Below, piece after piece: positions 8,662 to 17,715 of a stretch of DNA of 64,000 bases (the first letter of the stretch is position 1; each line of letters starts with the position of its first letter). A model generated the notes under the pieces. The model was not told where the DNA came from and made no database searches. It worked only from the letters and a program-made list of their open reading frames with translations. A program made the translations under genes and the position numbers. The stretch comes from Desmospora profundinema (GTDB lineage: Bacteria; Bacillota; Bacilli; Thermoactinomycetales; DSM-45169). Location of the stretch: assembly GCF_031454155.1 (NCBI RefSeq), contig NZ_JAVDQG010000002.1:434001-498000 (forward strand). The letters run 5' to 3'.

Positions 8662-9249
8662 ATGACCCTCGTACCCACCGTGATTGAACAAACCCACCGC
8701 GGGGAGCGGTCCTACGACATTTACTCCCGGTTACTGAAGGACCGAATCATCTTCCTCGGCGGATCCATCGACGATCCAGTGGCCAACGCCGTTGTGGCGC
8801 AATTACTGTTCCTGGCTTCTGATAACCCCGAGAAAGACATTCATCTGTATATCAATTGTCCCGGAGGATCCACCACAGCCGGCTCCGCCATCTATGACAC
8901 CATGCAACACATCCAACCGGATGTTTCCACAATCTGTGTCGGGTTGGCCGCGTCCTATGGTGCAGTCTTACTCGCCTCCGGCACCCCTGGCAAACGGCTG
9001 GCCCTTCCCCATGCCGAAGTCATGATCCATCAACCATGGGGGGGTACTCAGGGACAGGCATCGGATATCGCTATTCGCACCCGCTGGATGTTGCGAACCA
9101 AGGAGACAATCAACCGGATTTTAGCGGAACGGTCCGGCCAACCCCTGGAAAAAGTGGAGCAGGACACGGACCGCGATTATTTCCTATCGGCAGATGAAGC
9201 GCAACGATACGGACTGATCGATCGCGTCATCCGATCGAAAACGGGGTGA
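8662..9249 (+). CDS. clpP: ATP-dependent Clp protease proteolytic subunit
   Basis: 195-residue serine peptidase that forms the 14-mer chamber used by ClpX/ClpC. The catalytic triad is intact: Ser98 (GLAASYG), His123 (MIHQPWGG) and Asp172 (DTDRDYF). The ATG follows AAAAGGAGG. Two positions differ from the usual consensus: Tyr replaces Met after the active-site Ser, and Trp replaces Ser in HQPSGG; NSR before the His strand is HAE. This suggests a divergent paralogue rather than the housekeeping enzyme, though only genome context could settle that. It follows a hairpin repeat and stands alone on the plus strand. Confidence 0.93.
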   Translation: MTLVPTVIEQTHRGERSYDIYSRLLKDRIIFLGGSIDDPVANAVVAQLLFLASDNPEKDIHLYINCPGGSTTAGSAIYDTMQHIQPDVSTICVGLAASYGAVLLASGTPGKRLALPHAEVMIHQPWGGTQGQASDIAIRTRWMLRTKETINRILAERSGQPLEKVEQDTDRDYFLSADEAQRYGLIDRVIRSKTG

Positions 9250-9278
9250 CGCGCCAACGCCGGAGAGGAGTGCCCAAC

Positions 9279-10280
9279 ATGGATTTGTTGATTTTAGGCG
9301 GTACACAATTTGTGGGACGCCATCTGACGGAAACGGCTTTAAACAGGGGACATCGGGTTCATCTGTTTCATCGCGGCAGGACCGGGTCGGATCTATTTCC
9401 CCATGCAACGAGGATTTACGGCGACCGGGACGGAGGATTGGATGCTTTGCGGGGTCATCGTTGGGACGCGGTGATCGATACTTGTGGGTATGTACCCCGA
9501 TTAGTAGGGGACGCCGCCCGGGTGGCGGCAGATTCGAGCGACCACTACACCTTTATTTCCACACTCTCGGTCTACGCATCATTGGCGGAGTACGGTCAAG
9601 ACGAGTCGGCGCCGTTGGGACAGCTGGCAGAAGAAACCGAGGAAGTAAACGGGGAGACATACGGCCCCCTCAAGGTTGCATGCGAGGGGGAAGTGGAACA
9701 CGCCATGCCGGGCCGAAATTTAATCGTGCGCCCCGGTTTGATCGTCGGTCCCCATGATCCCACCGATCGTTTCTCCTACTGGCCGCACCGTTTTAACCGT
9801 GGCGGAAAAGTACTGGCCCCGGGCCGGCCCGACCGCCCCGTACAGTGGATCGATGTCCGGGACTTGGCAGAATGGATAGTAGACATGACAGAACAGAAAC
9901 AGACGGGAATCTTTCATGCCGTCGTTCCTGAAGGCACCTACACCATGGGGGACTTTCTTCACGCTTGTGCCCAAGCAGGACGGAGCGACACCACTCCCGT
10001 TTGGGTCAGCGACTCCTTTCTCATGGAACAAAACGTCCACCCTTGGATGGAACTGCCTTTATGGATTCCAGAAGATGAAACACATCAGTCTCATCGGGGA
10101 CTTCTCGCCGTATCTGGTAAAAAAGCAGCGGTGGCCGGCCTGACGTGCCGTCCTGTGGAAGAGACGGTTCATGACACCCTTGCCTGGCTGCGGGAACGTC
10201 CTAACAGCCAGGAGTGGAAAGCGGGGCTCAATCCGGAGAAGGAGAAGCGCTTATTACAGCTGTGGCAGGAGAGCCTTTAA
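9279..10280 (+). CDS. NAD-dependent epimerase/dehydratase (extended SDR) family protein
   Basis: 333 residues with an N-terminal Rossmann fold, LLILGGTQFVGRHLTETAL, giving the GGTxFxG nucleotide motif of atypical extended SDRs. The region TFISTLSVYA and YGPLKVACE carries the YxxxK-like catalytic pair (Tyr of TYGPLK). The family resembles reductases of the isoflavone-reductase/RNA-binding type; the substrate cannot be read from sequence. Start chosen at 9279, where GAGAGGAG lies 8 nt upstream, instead of the in-frame ATG at 9246 inside clpP's end. Closed by a strong terminator. Confidence 0.85.
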   Translation: MDLLILGGTQFVGRHLTETALNRGHRVHLFHRGRTGSDLFPHATRIYGDRDGGLDALRGHRWDAVIDTCGYVPRLVGDAARVAADSSDHYTFISTLSVYASLAEYGQDESAPLGQLAEETEEVNGETYGPLKVACEGEVEHAMPGRNLIVRPGLIVGPHDPTDRFSYWPHRFNRGGKVLAPGRPDRPVQWIDVRDLAEWIVDMTEQKQTGIFHAVVPEGTYTMGDFLHACAQAGRSDTTPVWVSDSFLMEQNVHPWMELPLWIPEDETHQSHRGLLAVSGKKAAVAGLTCRPVEETVHDTLAWLRERPNSQEWKAGLNPEKEKRLLQLWQESL

Positions 10281-10293
10281 ACTCTTCACACAC

Positions 10294-10330
10294 AAAAATC
10301 CCATGGCATTTTTATGCCATGGGATTTTTT
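10294..10330. terminator. Bidirectional terminator between SDR gene and iscS
   Basis: ATCCCATGGCAT and ATGCCATGGGAT form a 12-bp perfect stem. It has A-runs on the left and T-runs on the right, so it can stop both the plus-strand SDR transcript and the minus-strand iscS transcript; the T-run touches the iscS stop codon. Confidence 0.92.
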
Positions 10331-11469
10331 CAACCCGTCAATCGCCGCACCACCGTCGCCACCGTACGGGCAGCGTGGCGAACCTGCCCTTCATCATTGC
10401 CGAGGCCGAAGCTAAAGCGAATGGCCGACCGGGTGACTTCTTCGGGCAGTTTCATCGCCTGGAGCACATGGGATGTTTCCAAGGTACCGGACGTGCAGGC
10501 GGAGCCGCTGGCACAAGCCACCCCTTCTATATCCAGGTTCATTAACATCATTTCCGTGTCCGCGCCTGGGAAACTGACGTTGAGAATATGGGGAAGGGTT
10601 TGTTCCGGGTGACCGTTAATCTGAAAACGGATTCCCGTCCGCTCCCATTCTTCCACCATCGCCTTCCGGCAAAGGATCGCATGTTCCCGATGCTCGTGAC
10701 GATTCGAAACGGCGTGTTCAACCGCCACTCCAAAGCCGACGATCCCCGGGACATTTTCCGTTCCACCCCGCAGACGCCGCTCCTGCATCCCTCCCGTCAT
10801 CTGGGGCCAAAGGGGAATCTCTCGTCCGACATACAAAGCTCCCACCCCTTTGGGGCCGTTGATCTTGTGGCCGGACACCGTCACCAGATCAACGGGGAAG
10901 CGTTCCACATCCACGTCCTCCATTCCGAAGGCTTGTACCGCATCCGTGTGGTAAGGCACCCCCTGTTCCCGGCACAAGGTTCCGATTGCTTCAACCGGCT
11001 GCAGGGTGCCCACTTCGTTATTGCCGTACATAATACTGACGATCGCCGTGTGATCATCCAGCACCTGAGCCACGTCAGCGGGATCCACCTGTCCGGTTTG
11101 ATCGACCGGAAGATATGTCACCCGGAAACCAAACCGCTCCAACCGCTTACACGTATCCAGTACGGCATGATGCTCCACCCGGGACGTGATGACATGGTCT
11201 TTTCCCTTTTCCCGCATGGCCCAGGCCACTCCGATCAAAGCCAGATTATCCGCTTCGGTTCCTCCGCTCGTAAACAACAGCCGACCGGGATCGGCGTTGA
11301 GTCCCCGGGCCACCTGGTCACGAGCACGGTCAACGGCATTGCGGATTTCCCGCCCAAAACCGTGAATGCTGGAGGGATTGCCAAACTTGTCATCCAGAAA
11401 GGGCATCATCGCTTCCTTCACCCCCGGATGAACGGGTGTCGTCGCCGCATGATCCAAATAGACGGACAT
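10330..11469 (-). CDS. iscS: Cysteine desulfurase (IscS/YrvO type)
   Basis: 379-residue PLP enzyme that moves sulfur from cysteine to carrier proteins. Visible: YLDHAATTP at the N-terminus, GGTEADNLAL, the PLP-contacting EHHAVL, the Schiff-base Lys in SGHKINGPKG, and the persulfide Cys in ASGSACTSG. The last motif places it with group I desulfurases. Start at ATG 11469 behind AGGTGAG. It lies 32 bp after cymR, as yrvO does in Bacillus subtilis, but the usual next gene, mnmA (tRNA 2-thiouridylase), is replaced by a terminator and convergent genes. Confidence 0.95.
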   Translation of the reverse strand: MSVYLDHAATTPVHPGVKEAMMPFLDDKFGNPSSIHGFGREIRNAVDRARDQVARGLNADPGRLLFTSGGTEADNLALIGVAWAMREKGKDHVITSRVEHHAVLDTCKRLERFGFRVTYLPVDQTGQVDPADVAQVLDDHTAIVSIMYGNNEVGTLQPVEAIGTLCREQGVPYHTDAVQAFGMEDVDVERFPVDLVTVSGHKINGPKGVGALYVGREIPLWPQMTGGMQERRLRGGTENVPGIVGFGVAVEHAVSNRHEHREHAILCRKAMVEEWERTGIRFQINGHPEQTLPHILNVSFPGADTEMMLMNLDIEGVACASGSACTSGTLETSHVLQAMKLPEEVTRSAIRFSFGLGNDEGQVRHAARTVATVVRRLTG

Positions 11470-11501
11470 TCTTCTCACCTGCATTTCCTCATACACTGCC
11501 A

Positions 11502-11921
11502 TCAAATATAAAACATGTAGGTATCTTGATCCCCTTCAGCCGAGTGCTGATTTAGATCGGCCAAAGTCGTGTTGTCCAGCACATCGGCGATGGCATCCCG
11601 GATCCGGCGCCACAACTCCCTGCGGCCCGGATCTTCTTCCTCCGTAAACTCCACCGGACTGATGGGTCCTTCCAGCACCCGGATCACTTCCCCCGCCGTA
11701 ATCTCCTCCGGGGAACGGGAGAGTTTATAACCGCCGTAAGCTCCCCTCACACTGCGGACAAGTCCGGCATTGCGCAGGGGGGCCACCAGCTGCTCCAAAT
11801 AGTGTTCCGATAAATTGTGCCTTTCCGCCACACTTTTGAGGGAGGTCGGCTTTTCTCCATACCTAGCCGCCAAGTCCATCATGATGGTAAGGCCGTACCG
11901 CCCTTTGGTGGATACCTTCAA
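11502..11921 (-). CDS. cymR: Cysteine metabolism repressor CymR (Rrf2 family)
   Basis: 139-residue Rrf2 regulator. The sequence KVSTKGRYGLTIMMDLA, the helix-turn-helix SLKSVAERHNLSEHYLEQL, RGAYGGYKL and the C-terminal YMFYI match Bacillus CymR almost throughout. CymR forms a complex with cysteine synthase CysK and represses sulfur-uptake and cysteine genes. No FeS-ligand Cys is present, as expected for CymR rather than IscR. The start is TTG, preceded by GAAGAGGTG; the homologue begins at the same residue. Its first 59 bases overlap the end of the YczE-like gene. Confidence 0.96.
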   Translation of the reverse strand: MKVSTKGRYGLTIMMDLAARYGEKPTSLKSVAERHNLSEHYLEQLVAPLRNAGLVRSVRGAYGGYKLSRSPEEITAGEVIRVLEGPISPVEFTEEEDPGRRELWRRIRDAIADVLDNTTLADLNQHSAEGDQDTYMFYI

Positions 11922-12597
11922 TATGAACACCTCTTCCCAACCACTGTTCAATCATTTTTTCCCAAAATTGTATGGAAGTTTGCATCATCGGTCCAATCGC
12001 CAACGAAAATAACAGGGTACCGATAAATACGGGACCTCCCAACATCCAGCCGCAAACCAGCACGCCGACTTCCATCCCCAGCCGCACCCGTCCCACAGAC
12101 AGACCCCACCGATCGGAAAGAGCCAAAACCACGCCGTCACGGGGACCCGCCCCCAAACGCGGAGCGATGTACAAACCACAGCCGATACCCATGACGGCAA
12201 TTCCCGCAATCAACATGCCCCACTGCCCCCATATATTCACGGGAGTGACCAGCCAGGGGATTGCCAAAAACAAATCCACAAAAAAACCGACCAGTAGCAT
12301 ATTGAGAAGCGCTCCGGCTCCCGGCCATTTTCGATCGAGGACAGCGGCCAGCCCTACAAGAGTAAACCCGACCAGCTGTAACCACATCCCTACCGTGAGG
12401 GGAGTAACCATGGCCAATCCCATGTGGAGCACATCCCAGGGAGCCAAGCCCAAATCGGCCCGGATCATAAGGGCAATTCCAAACGCCATCACCCACAGAC
12501 CGGTCATAAACGCCCCCCAACGAATGGAGAAGGCATGCCAATCCACTTCTTTCGCCGCTATGCGAACCTTTTTACCCCAGCCTCCGACCGCTTTCAA
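11863..12597 (-). CDS. YczE/YyaS/YitT-family membrane protein
   Basis: 244 residues with about five to six hydrophobic spans and the family's repeated glycine-rich segments (ADLGLAPWDVLHMGL; GAGPRDGVVLAL). Homologues such as Bacillus YczE are integral membrane proteins with no settled biochemical role. The start is TTG behind GAAGGG. The C-terminal 19 codons run into cymR in another frame, giving an unusual 59-bp overlap; the tail encoded there is hydrophilic and may be dispensable. Translational coupling to cymR is possible. Confidence 0.82.
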   Translation of the reverse strand: MKAVGGWGKKVRIAAKEVDWHAFSIRWGAFMTGLWVMAFGIALMIRADLGLAPWDVLHMGLAMVTPLTVGMWLQLVGFTLVGLAAVLDRKWPGAGALLNMLLVGFFVDLFLAIPWLVTPVNIWGQWGMLIAGIAVMGIGCGLYIAPRLGAGPRDGVVLALSDRWGLSVGRVRLGMEVGVLVCGWMLGGPVFIGTLLFSLAIGPMMQTSIQFWEKMIEQWLGRGVHIEGIHQRAVRPYHHDGLGG

Positions 12598-12654
12598 TCG
12601 ACAACCCTTCTTTTTCCCTAAGATGCTTCAACAATGGATGATTCAGGCGTACCC

Positions 12655-12760
12655 AGGGTGTGTCTGAACCAAAAGCCATACCGCCCCTTCTTTTTCTTAC
12701 GGAAATGAAATAAACAGAGACTCTCGAATCAACCTGTCGAATATTTACCAGACACAGCCT
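12655..12760 (+). repeat. MITE-like dispersed element (copy C)
   Basis: About 106 bp with ends AGGGTGTGTCTG and, inverted, AGGCTGTGTCTGG (10 of 12 positions equal). It contains AGCCATACCGCCCC, the right arm seen in the 57.1-kb copy, without a left partner, so it is an internally deleted derivative. It lies between the divergent YczE-like gene and rarA. Confidence 0.72.
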
Positions 12761-12905
12761 AGTTTAACACAGGGTTTTGGCAGCGAATAGCCAAAAGAAG
12801 AGAAAATTCCGCTGCCCAAAAGATACGCCCTCCTCGTCTCTTGCTCCCACCCCCGTGTTTGTGGTATGCATGGAAAAGACACAACGGATGGAAAGGAATC
12901 AAGCG

Positions 12906-14237
12906 ATGAATCTGTTTGATTACGGACACGAACAGGAAAAAGAAAAAAAAGCACCGCTGGCGGCACGAATGCGTCCCCGTCATTTGGATGAGGTGGTGGG
13001 GCAATCTCATATCCTAGGGAAAGGGAAGCTGCTGCGCCGCGCCATCGAAGCGGATCAACTCTCTTCCATCATTTTGCATGGACCGCCCGGCACGGGCAAA
13101 ACCACCCTCGCCAAGGTGATCGCCAATACGACAGAAGCCCACTTCGATCAGTTAAACGCCGTCACTGCAGGAGTAGGGGATATCCGGAAGCTTACAGCGG
13201 AAGCCAAGGAGCGCCTGGGGATGTATGGACGGCGCACGCTGCTTTTTGTCGACGAAATCCATCGTTTCAACAAATCCCAGCAAGACGCATTGCTACCGTT
13301 TGTGGAAGACGGAACCATTATTCTCATCGGAGCCACTACAGAAAATCCGTCTTTTGAAGTGAATTCGGCCCTTCTGTCCCGCTCTCGCCTGTTTCAATTG
13401 CAGCCGTTGACTGAAAGCGAGCTGACCCGTCTTGCCAGACGGGCGTTGACGGATGAAGAACGCGGATTGGGCGGGTACCGCGCCGAAGTGGAGGTGGAAG
13501 CGTTAAGCCATCTGGTCGCCATGGCGGGGGGAGATGCCCGCCATGTGCTGAACGCCCTCGAATTGGCGGTGGTCACCACGCCGCCGGGAGAAGACGGGAT
13601 TCGCCGCATCACCCTGGAGGTGGCGGAAGAATCGATTCAACGAAAAGTGATCCGCTACGATAAGAGCGGTGACAACCATTACGACACCATTTCCGCTTTT
13701 ATTAAGAGCATGCGCGGTTCCGATCCCGACGCTGCCCTCTACTATCTGGCCAAGATGATCCATGCCGGAGAAGACCCCCGCTTTATTGTGCGCCGCGTCT
13801 TTATCCACGCAGCGGAGGATGTAGGCATGGCCGACCCCCGTGCCCTGTTGATGGCTTCCGCTGCTGCTCAGGCGGTGGAGCATATCGGGCTTCCGGAAGC
13901 GCAAATCCCTCTGGCACAAGCCGTCATCTATATCGCCACCGCTCCCAAGAGCAACGCCGTCGTCCGTGGCATCGCTGAAGCGATGGAGGCGGTCAAAAAC
14001 GAATCCCGCGGCGAGGTACCCCTTCACCTCCATGACTCCCATTATCCCGGCGCCAAACAGCAAGGCAAGGGAACCGGCTACCGCTATCCCCATGATCACC
14101 CCCGCGGTTTTGTGGAACAGCAATATCTACCTGACGAACACTTGGGACGGACGTTCTACCACCCCACGGACAGGGGCTACGAAGGAAAGCTGGCGGAATA
14201 CCTGGCATGGGTGAAAGATCCTTCTGCACGTGGGTAA
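12906..14237 (+). CDS. rarA: Replication-associated recombination protein RarA (MgsA)
   Basis: 443-residue AAA+ ATPase related to clamp loaders, acting at stalled forks. Visible: Walker [11 protein letters not shown] near residue 56, Walker [12 protein letters not shown], sensor 1 GATTENPS, an arginine-finger region, and the C-terminal tetramerisation part ending [14 protein letters not shown], typical of MgsA. The start is the ATG of MNLFDYG behind AAAGGA; upstream in-frame ATGs lack homology. In Bacillus this gene neighbours cymR on the same strand; here it points the opposite way. Confidence 0.96.
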   Translation: MNLFDYGHEQEKEKKAPLAARMRPRHLDEVVGQSHILGKGKLLRRAIEADQLSSIILHGPPGTGKTTLAKVIANTTEAHFDQLNAVTAGVGDIRKLTAEAKERLGMYGRRTLLFVDEIHRFNKSQQDALLPFVEDGTIILIGATTENPSFEVNSALLSRSRLFQLQPLTESELTRLARRALTDEERGLGGYRAEVEVEALSHLVAMAGGDARHVLNALELAVVTTPPGEDGIRRITLEVAEESIQRKVIRYDKSGDNHYDTISAFIKSMRGSDPDAALYYLAKMIHAGEDPRFIVRRVFIHAAEDVGMADPRALLMASAAAQAVEHIGLPEAQIPLAQAVIYIATAPKSNAVVRGIAEAMEAVKNESRGEVPLHLHDSHYPGAKQQGKGTGYRYPHDHPRGFVEQQYLPDEHLGRTFYHPTDRGYEGKLAEYLAWVKDPSARG

Positions 14238-14305
14238 GGAAAACATACAACGAGTTCATCATCAGAGATGTTGTCATCAAAGGATCATCAGTCGCTCAAA
14301 TCACT

Positions 14306-14330
14306 GTGAGGCCCCCCGCCTCACTTTTTT
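14306..14330 (+). terminator. Terminator after rarA
   Basis: GTGAGGC and GCCTCAC form a 7-bp GC-rich stem with a short C-rich loop, followed by six T. It lies 69 bp after the rarA stop. Confidence 0.88.
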
Positions 14331-14417
14331 ATTTTCCATTGAACGTCCCAGGCCATATGGAGTGATGAACAACCCGCCAAGAATCATCGATCAGAGAGGA
14401 AAGCCCCCATCTATCAC

Positions 14418-15011
14418 TCACTGAGGCTTCGGAGGCTGCTTTATCCATGCCATCGCTTCATCCCAACTCTCGATCCGCGGCAGGTCATGGGGATAGTTCC
14501 GGTTGTAGACGGCATCGACGATAACGGTGGGCACCCCCGCTTTCACCAGCTTGTCCAGATGTTGAGGAGCATCTTCGAAAAACAGCTCCACTCCCAGATC
14601 CCGAGCGACTGCAGCCTTGTCGTGGCAACCCATCTTCAAGTTGTCTCCATCAAAGGGAAAGCCGTGCTCCTGGAGCCACTCTTTCGTCACTTGCGTCACC
14701 TTTCTCATTCCCGGACGGGCCGTGATGAAATAAATCCGATGTCCCTGTTGGGACAGCTGATTCAGGATTGAAGCGGCGTTGGGAAGCGGAACCCCCAAGG
14801 AATAAATACGCGCTTCCAGCTTGCGCCACAGACGGGTCCCTTCCCGTTTGGTAAGGCCGTACGCCTTATCCAGGTAAAAATCGGTCACATCCTCTTTTTT
14901 GATCGAGCGGCCCAGCTCCTCGTTGAAAACGCGAACGGCGGCTTCCTGCGTGTTTTTGATCGTTCCGTCAATATCCACTCCGATAATCAACCGAACCCCA
15001 TCCTTTTTCAT
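14418..15011 (-). CDS. HAD-family 5' nucleotidase-like protein (NT5C type)
   Basis: 197 residues. HAD motif I is GVDIDGTIKNT (residues 10-20; the two Asp are nucleophile and acid/base), motif II ITARP, and motif III/IV ELFFEDAPQH. The overall layout matches the NT5C/YqfW group of 5'(3')-deoxyribonucleotidase-like phosphatases, so it probably dephosphorylates nucleotides, but this is by family only. GAAGG precedes the ATG. It diverges from the small membrane gene at 15115. Confidence 0.85.
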   Translation of the reverse strand: MKKDGVRLIIGVDIDGTIKNTQEAAVRVFNEELGRSIKKEDVTDFYLDKAYGLTKREGTRLWRKLEARIYSLGVPLPNAASILNQLSQQGHRIYFITARPGMRKVTQVTKEWLQEHGFPFDGDNLKMGCHDKAAVARDLGVELFFEDAPQHLDKLVKAGVPTVIVDAVYNRNYPHDLPRIESWDEAMAWIKQPPKPQ

Positions 15012-15114
15012 CCAGTTACCTTCTCACATTCATGATTTTCCGTATGAAATAGTGCTGATGGTTCACACTATTATCCTCAGCCAACCCTAACCGGACCGAT
15101 TGAAGGTGACGTAT

Positions 15115-15330
15115 TTGAAAAACATCGCTATCTTTTTAGGCCTGCTCGCCCTGATTATTTTGATCGATACCGGAATGGATATGATCAATACCACTTTGGA
15201 TCACGCCTGGAACAATTTGTTATCGCAATGGATCATCATGCAACGGGGGGAGTTGCTGTTCCTGTTTGTCTTGTTCGCCCTCTATGCCGGTCAGCGATGG
15301 CGAGCGGCCTCCCGTAAAAAACGGTCATGA
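15115..15330 (+). CDS. Small two-span membrane protein, unknown function
   Basis: 71 residues. Residues 3-20 (NIAIFLGLLALIILID) and about 45-62 (LLFLFVLFALYAG) are hydrophobic, and the tail is basic, suggesting two membrane spans. The TTG at 15115 is chosen because GAAGG lies 8 nt upstream; in-frame starts at 15100 and 15106 lack a ribosome site. The stop overlaps the convergent gerKB stop by 6 bases. No family recognised. Confidence 0.6.
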   Translation: MKNIAIFLGLLALIILIDTGMDMINTTLDHAWNNLLSQWIIMQRGELLFLFVLFALYAGQRWRAASRKKRS

Positions 15331-16446
15331 TCCCTTGGACGTTCCGGTGGTTTGCGGCATGAAGCGATGACGAATCGCGGCAATGATCAGCAATAACACC
15401 GGGATTCCCACCTGGAAGGGGAGGTGAAGGTATTTTGGAACCACCTCCAGCCCTTCCTCAATATGAGCCGCAAAGTTTTCCGCGATAATCAGTGACGAAA
15501 TCAATAGGATGATCCCGATGGGAATCACAATGGATTGATGTCGTTTGATGTTAAACAGATCCGTCACTCCCAAGACGGCCACATAAAAGAAAAGGGAAAT
15601 CTTGAAAAAACCTCCAATAATCAACGTCCACAAAGCAACGACGTCCAGGTTTTGGATTACTTCAGCAATAATGATGCGGCCGACGGTTCCCATGAGGGGA
15701 AAGGGAGAACGAGCCGCCACATCCGCTCCCAACACGGCAATATTAATCGCAATCGTATAAGCCAGAATCAAACCGCTTGCCACCATCGCTCCCAATCCGA
15801 TTCGCTTTAGTTTCTTAGGCCGATTCAGATAGGGAAACAACATGGTAAAGACGATCATCTCTCCGAAAGGAAACGTCATCGTGAGGGGGAAGGCCGTTTC
15901 CAGTACCGGCTTCCACCCCTCCTCCAATACCGGCAACAACCGATTGATTTCCACCAATTCCGTCACATGGATGAAAAAATTGGCTACCAGTCCCAACATG
16001 ATCATAATGATCAGATGGATTTCGCCCAGCCTAGCCAACACCTCAATGCCCATCATCAATACATAGATCATCGTCAGGATCATCATGGTTCCGATGACCA
16101 GCTCCGGCGTCAGGCCGTATTCCGTCGTGATCAACAGATCGATAAAGTCCCGCAACACCCGAGACCCGATATAAATAAAATACAATACATAGGCGAGCCC
16201 GAAAACCCACCCTAAGGGCTTGCCTAAAATCTTCTGCAGAAAGCCAGTCAACGGAAGATCGGGATAGTACCGGAAAAGGCGTTCATAGATGAGGAAGAGC
16301 ACTAACCCGGCCGTCATTCCGATCAAAATCGCCAGCCAGGCGTCCTTCTCAGCATCCATTCCCAACCCCACCACAAGAGCACTCCCCAGTTCAAACAACA
16401 AAATGAGACTAAACAGCTGGAAAGCGCTGATTTTTGCTTTTTCCAT
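15325..16446 (-). CDS. gerKB: Spore germination permease GerKB-like (GerAB family)
   Basis: 373-residue inner-membrane protein with about ten spans and the APC-superfamily fold of GerAB proteins; it is the germinant-binding subunit of the spore receptor. The ATG follows GGGAGGAGGGGTG. It is third in an A-C-B operon, the order of Bacillus gerK rather than the A-B-C order of gerA/gerB. The germinant specificity cannot be predicted. Expression would be expected late in the forespore under sigma-G, but I see no convincing promoter match. Confidence 0.9.
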   Translation of the reverse strand: MEKAKISAFQLFSLILLFELGSALVVGLGMDAEKDAWLAILIGMTAGLVLFLIYERLFRYYPDLPLTGFLQKILGKPLGWVFGLAYVLYFIYIGSRVLRDFIDLLITTEYGLTPELVIGTMMILTMIYVLMMGIEVLARLGEIHLIIMIMLGLVANFFIHVTELVEINRLLPVLEEGWKPVLETAFPLTMTFPFGEMIVFTMLFPYLNRPKKLKRIGLGAMVASGLILAYTIAINIAVLGADVAARSPFPLMGTVGRIIIAEVIQNLDVVALWTLIIGGFFKISLFFYVAVLGVTDLFNIKRHQSIVIPIGIILLISSLIIAENFAAHIEEGLEVVPKYLHLPFQVGIPVLLLIIAAIRHRFMPQTTGTSKGS

Positions 16447-16512
16447 GTCCACCCCTCCTCCCTGCAATCCATAAAAACGGTATCGATCATTTTGGATCGA
16501 AACACGCAAGTC

Positions 16513-17709
16513 TTATTCCGGCGAAAAGGGTTCTCCCCGCAAGCCTGAGCGGCGGATGGAACTGTCCACATCTACCTTCACCGAAATCGTTGGAAAAATG
16601 CGATCCCACTTCTCCTTCCATTTTTTCCAACGCTTCTTATCCGCCCGGTTCACCGCATCTCCAAATCCAAATACATCGCTTTTCGCTTTCTTGGCACTTT
16701 CCACCGCTGCCATCACTTCCCGCTTAATCGCTCGGCTCAGGGCCTTTTCCAGCTTCAAGATCTCTTTTGGATCGTTGAGATCCACTTTACACTTCACTTC
16801 CCCGATCAGCCCCGTCGGCCGGATCGACAGCCGGATCTCCGGTTTTTCGCCATTGAGGACCGCTTCCATATCCGTTTGGTTGCGGATGATGGAGATCCCG
16901 GCTCCCCTGGGTTTTTGATCACACTCCACCATCACCAGCGTAGCCGTAATCCGGTCCATCGCCCATAACACCCCCCGTGCCGCATGATGGTCCACCCACC
17001 GCACCAGCCGATCTTTCCGAAACAAACCGAGCCCGCCGTATTCCAACCGCGCACGAGGTTGAATCGATCCGATACTCTCTTGCATTCCCGAAACTTCACT
17101 ATCCCCCGTTAATCGGATGCCGCTGATGACAGGATCGGATCCTGCACTCACCATCACATTGACCACTTCGTCTGAATCCACTTGAAGGTTTTCCCCCCAC
17201 ACCCGTTCGGTGATTTGGAGGGACATTCGCATTTTTTCCGCCGGCACCGCAGTCAACGGTGTCACGGTGCTGACGATCGACTCGGCGGAAGTGCCTCTTG
17301 CTATAATCGGCTGAATCGTGGTGCGCAATTCCGGATTCCGGTGAACCAAATCGAATACTTCATGGATCCCCTCCCGGGCCAAGCTTTCTCCGATCACCAT
17401 CACCCGGGTGGAACCGAAATACAACCGCCGGGGGGAGATGCGCGATGCAGACCGGATCGCTTCAAAGAGCGTGCTCCCCGTGGTGACATAGACGGTGGTG
17501 GCCGTCGTCCTTCCGGCCCCTTCCTGTCCGGCGATCTCCCGCGGGTTGACGAACTGGAACGACGTCCGATACACCCCCTTCTCTTCGGTTTTGTCGATTC
17601 CCATGGCAACCACGATCGTCAGTTCATCGATCTCACGGCGATCCCAACACCCCGTCGCCAGCACCACACATAAGAGGATGGTGAGCCATGCCTTTCCCGT
17701 CTGTCGCAC
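16513..17709 (-). CDS. gerKC: Spore germination lipoprotein GerKC-like (Ger(x)C family)
   Basis: 398 residues with a lipoprotein signal: charged start, hydrophobic core and lipobox LATGC with the lipidated Cys at residue 21, followed by WDRREIDEL, a near-universal Ger(x)C motif. It anchors on the outer face of the spore inner membrane in the receptor complex. The GTG start lies 10 nt after GGAGG, and the gene follows gerKA after a 6-bp gap. Length is typical. Confidence 0.93.
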   Translation of the reverse strand: MRQTGKAWLTILLCVVLATGCWDRREIDELTIVVAMGIDKTEEKGVYRTSFQFVNPREIAGQEGAGRTTATTVYVTTGSTLFEAIRSASRISPRRLYFGSTRVMVIGESLAREGIHEVFDLVHRNPELRTTIQPIIARGTSAESIVSTVTPLTAVPAEKMRMSLQITERVWGENLQVDSDEVVNVMVSAGSDPVISGIRLTGDSEVSGMQESIGSIQPRARLEYGGLGLFRKDRLVRWVDHHAARGVLWAMDRITATLVMVECDQKPRGAGISIIRNQTDMEAVLNGEKPEIRLSIRPTGLIGEVKCKVDLNDPKEILKLEKALSRAIKREVMAAVESAKKAKSDVFGFGDAVNRADKKRWKKWKEKWDRIFPTISVKVDVDSSIRRSGLRGEPFSPE

Positions 17710-17715
17710 CCTTTA

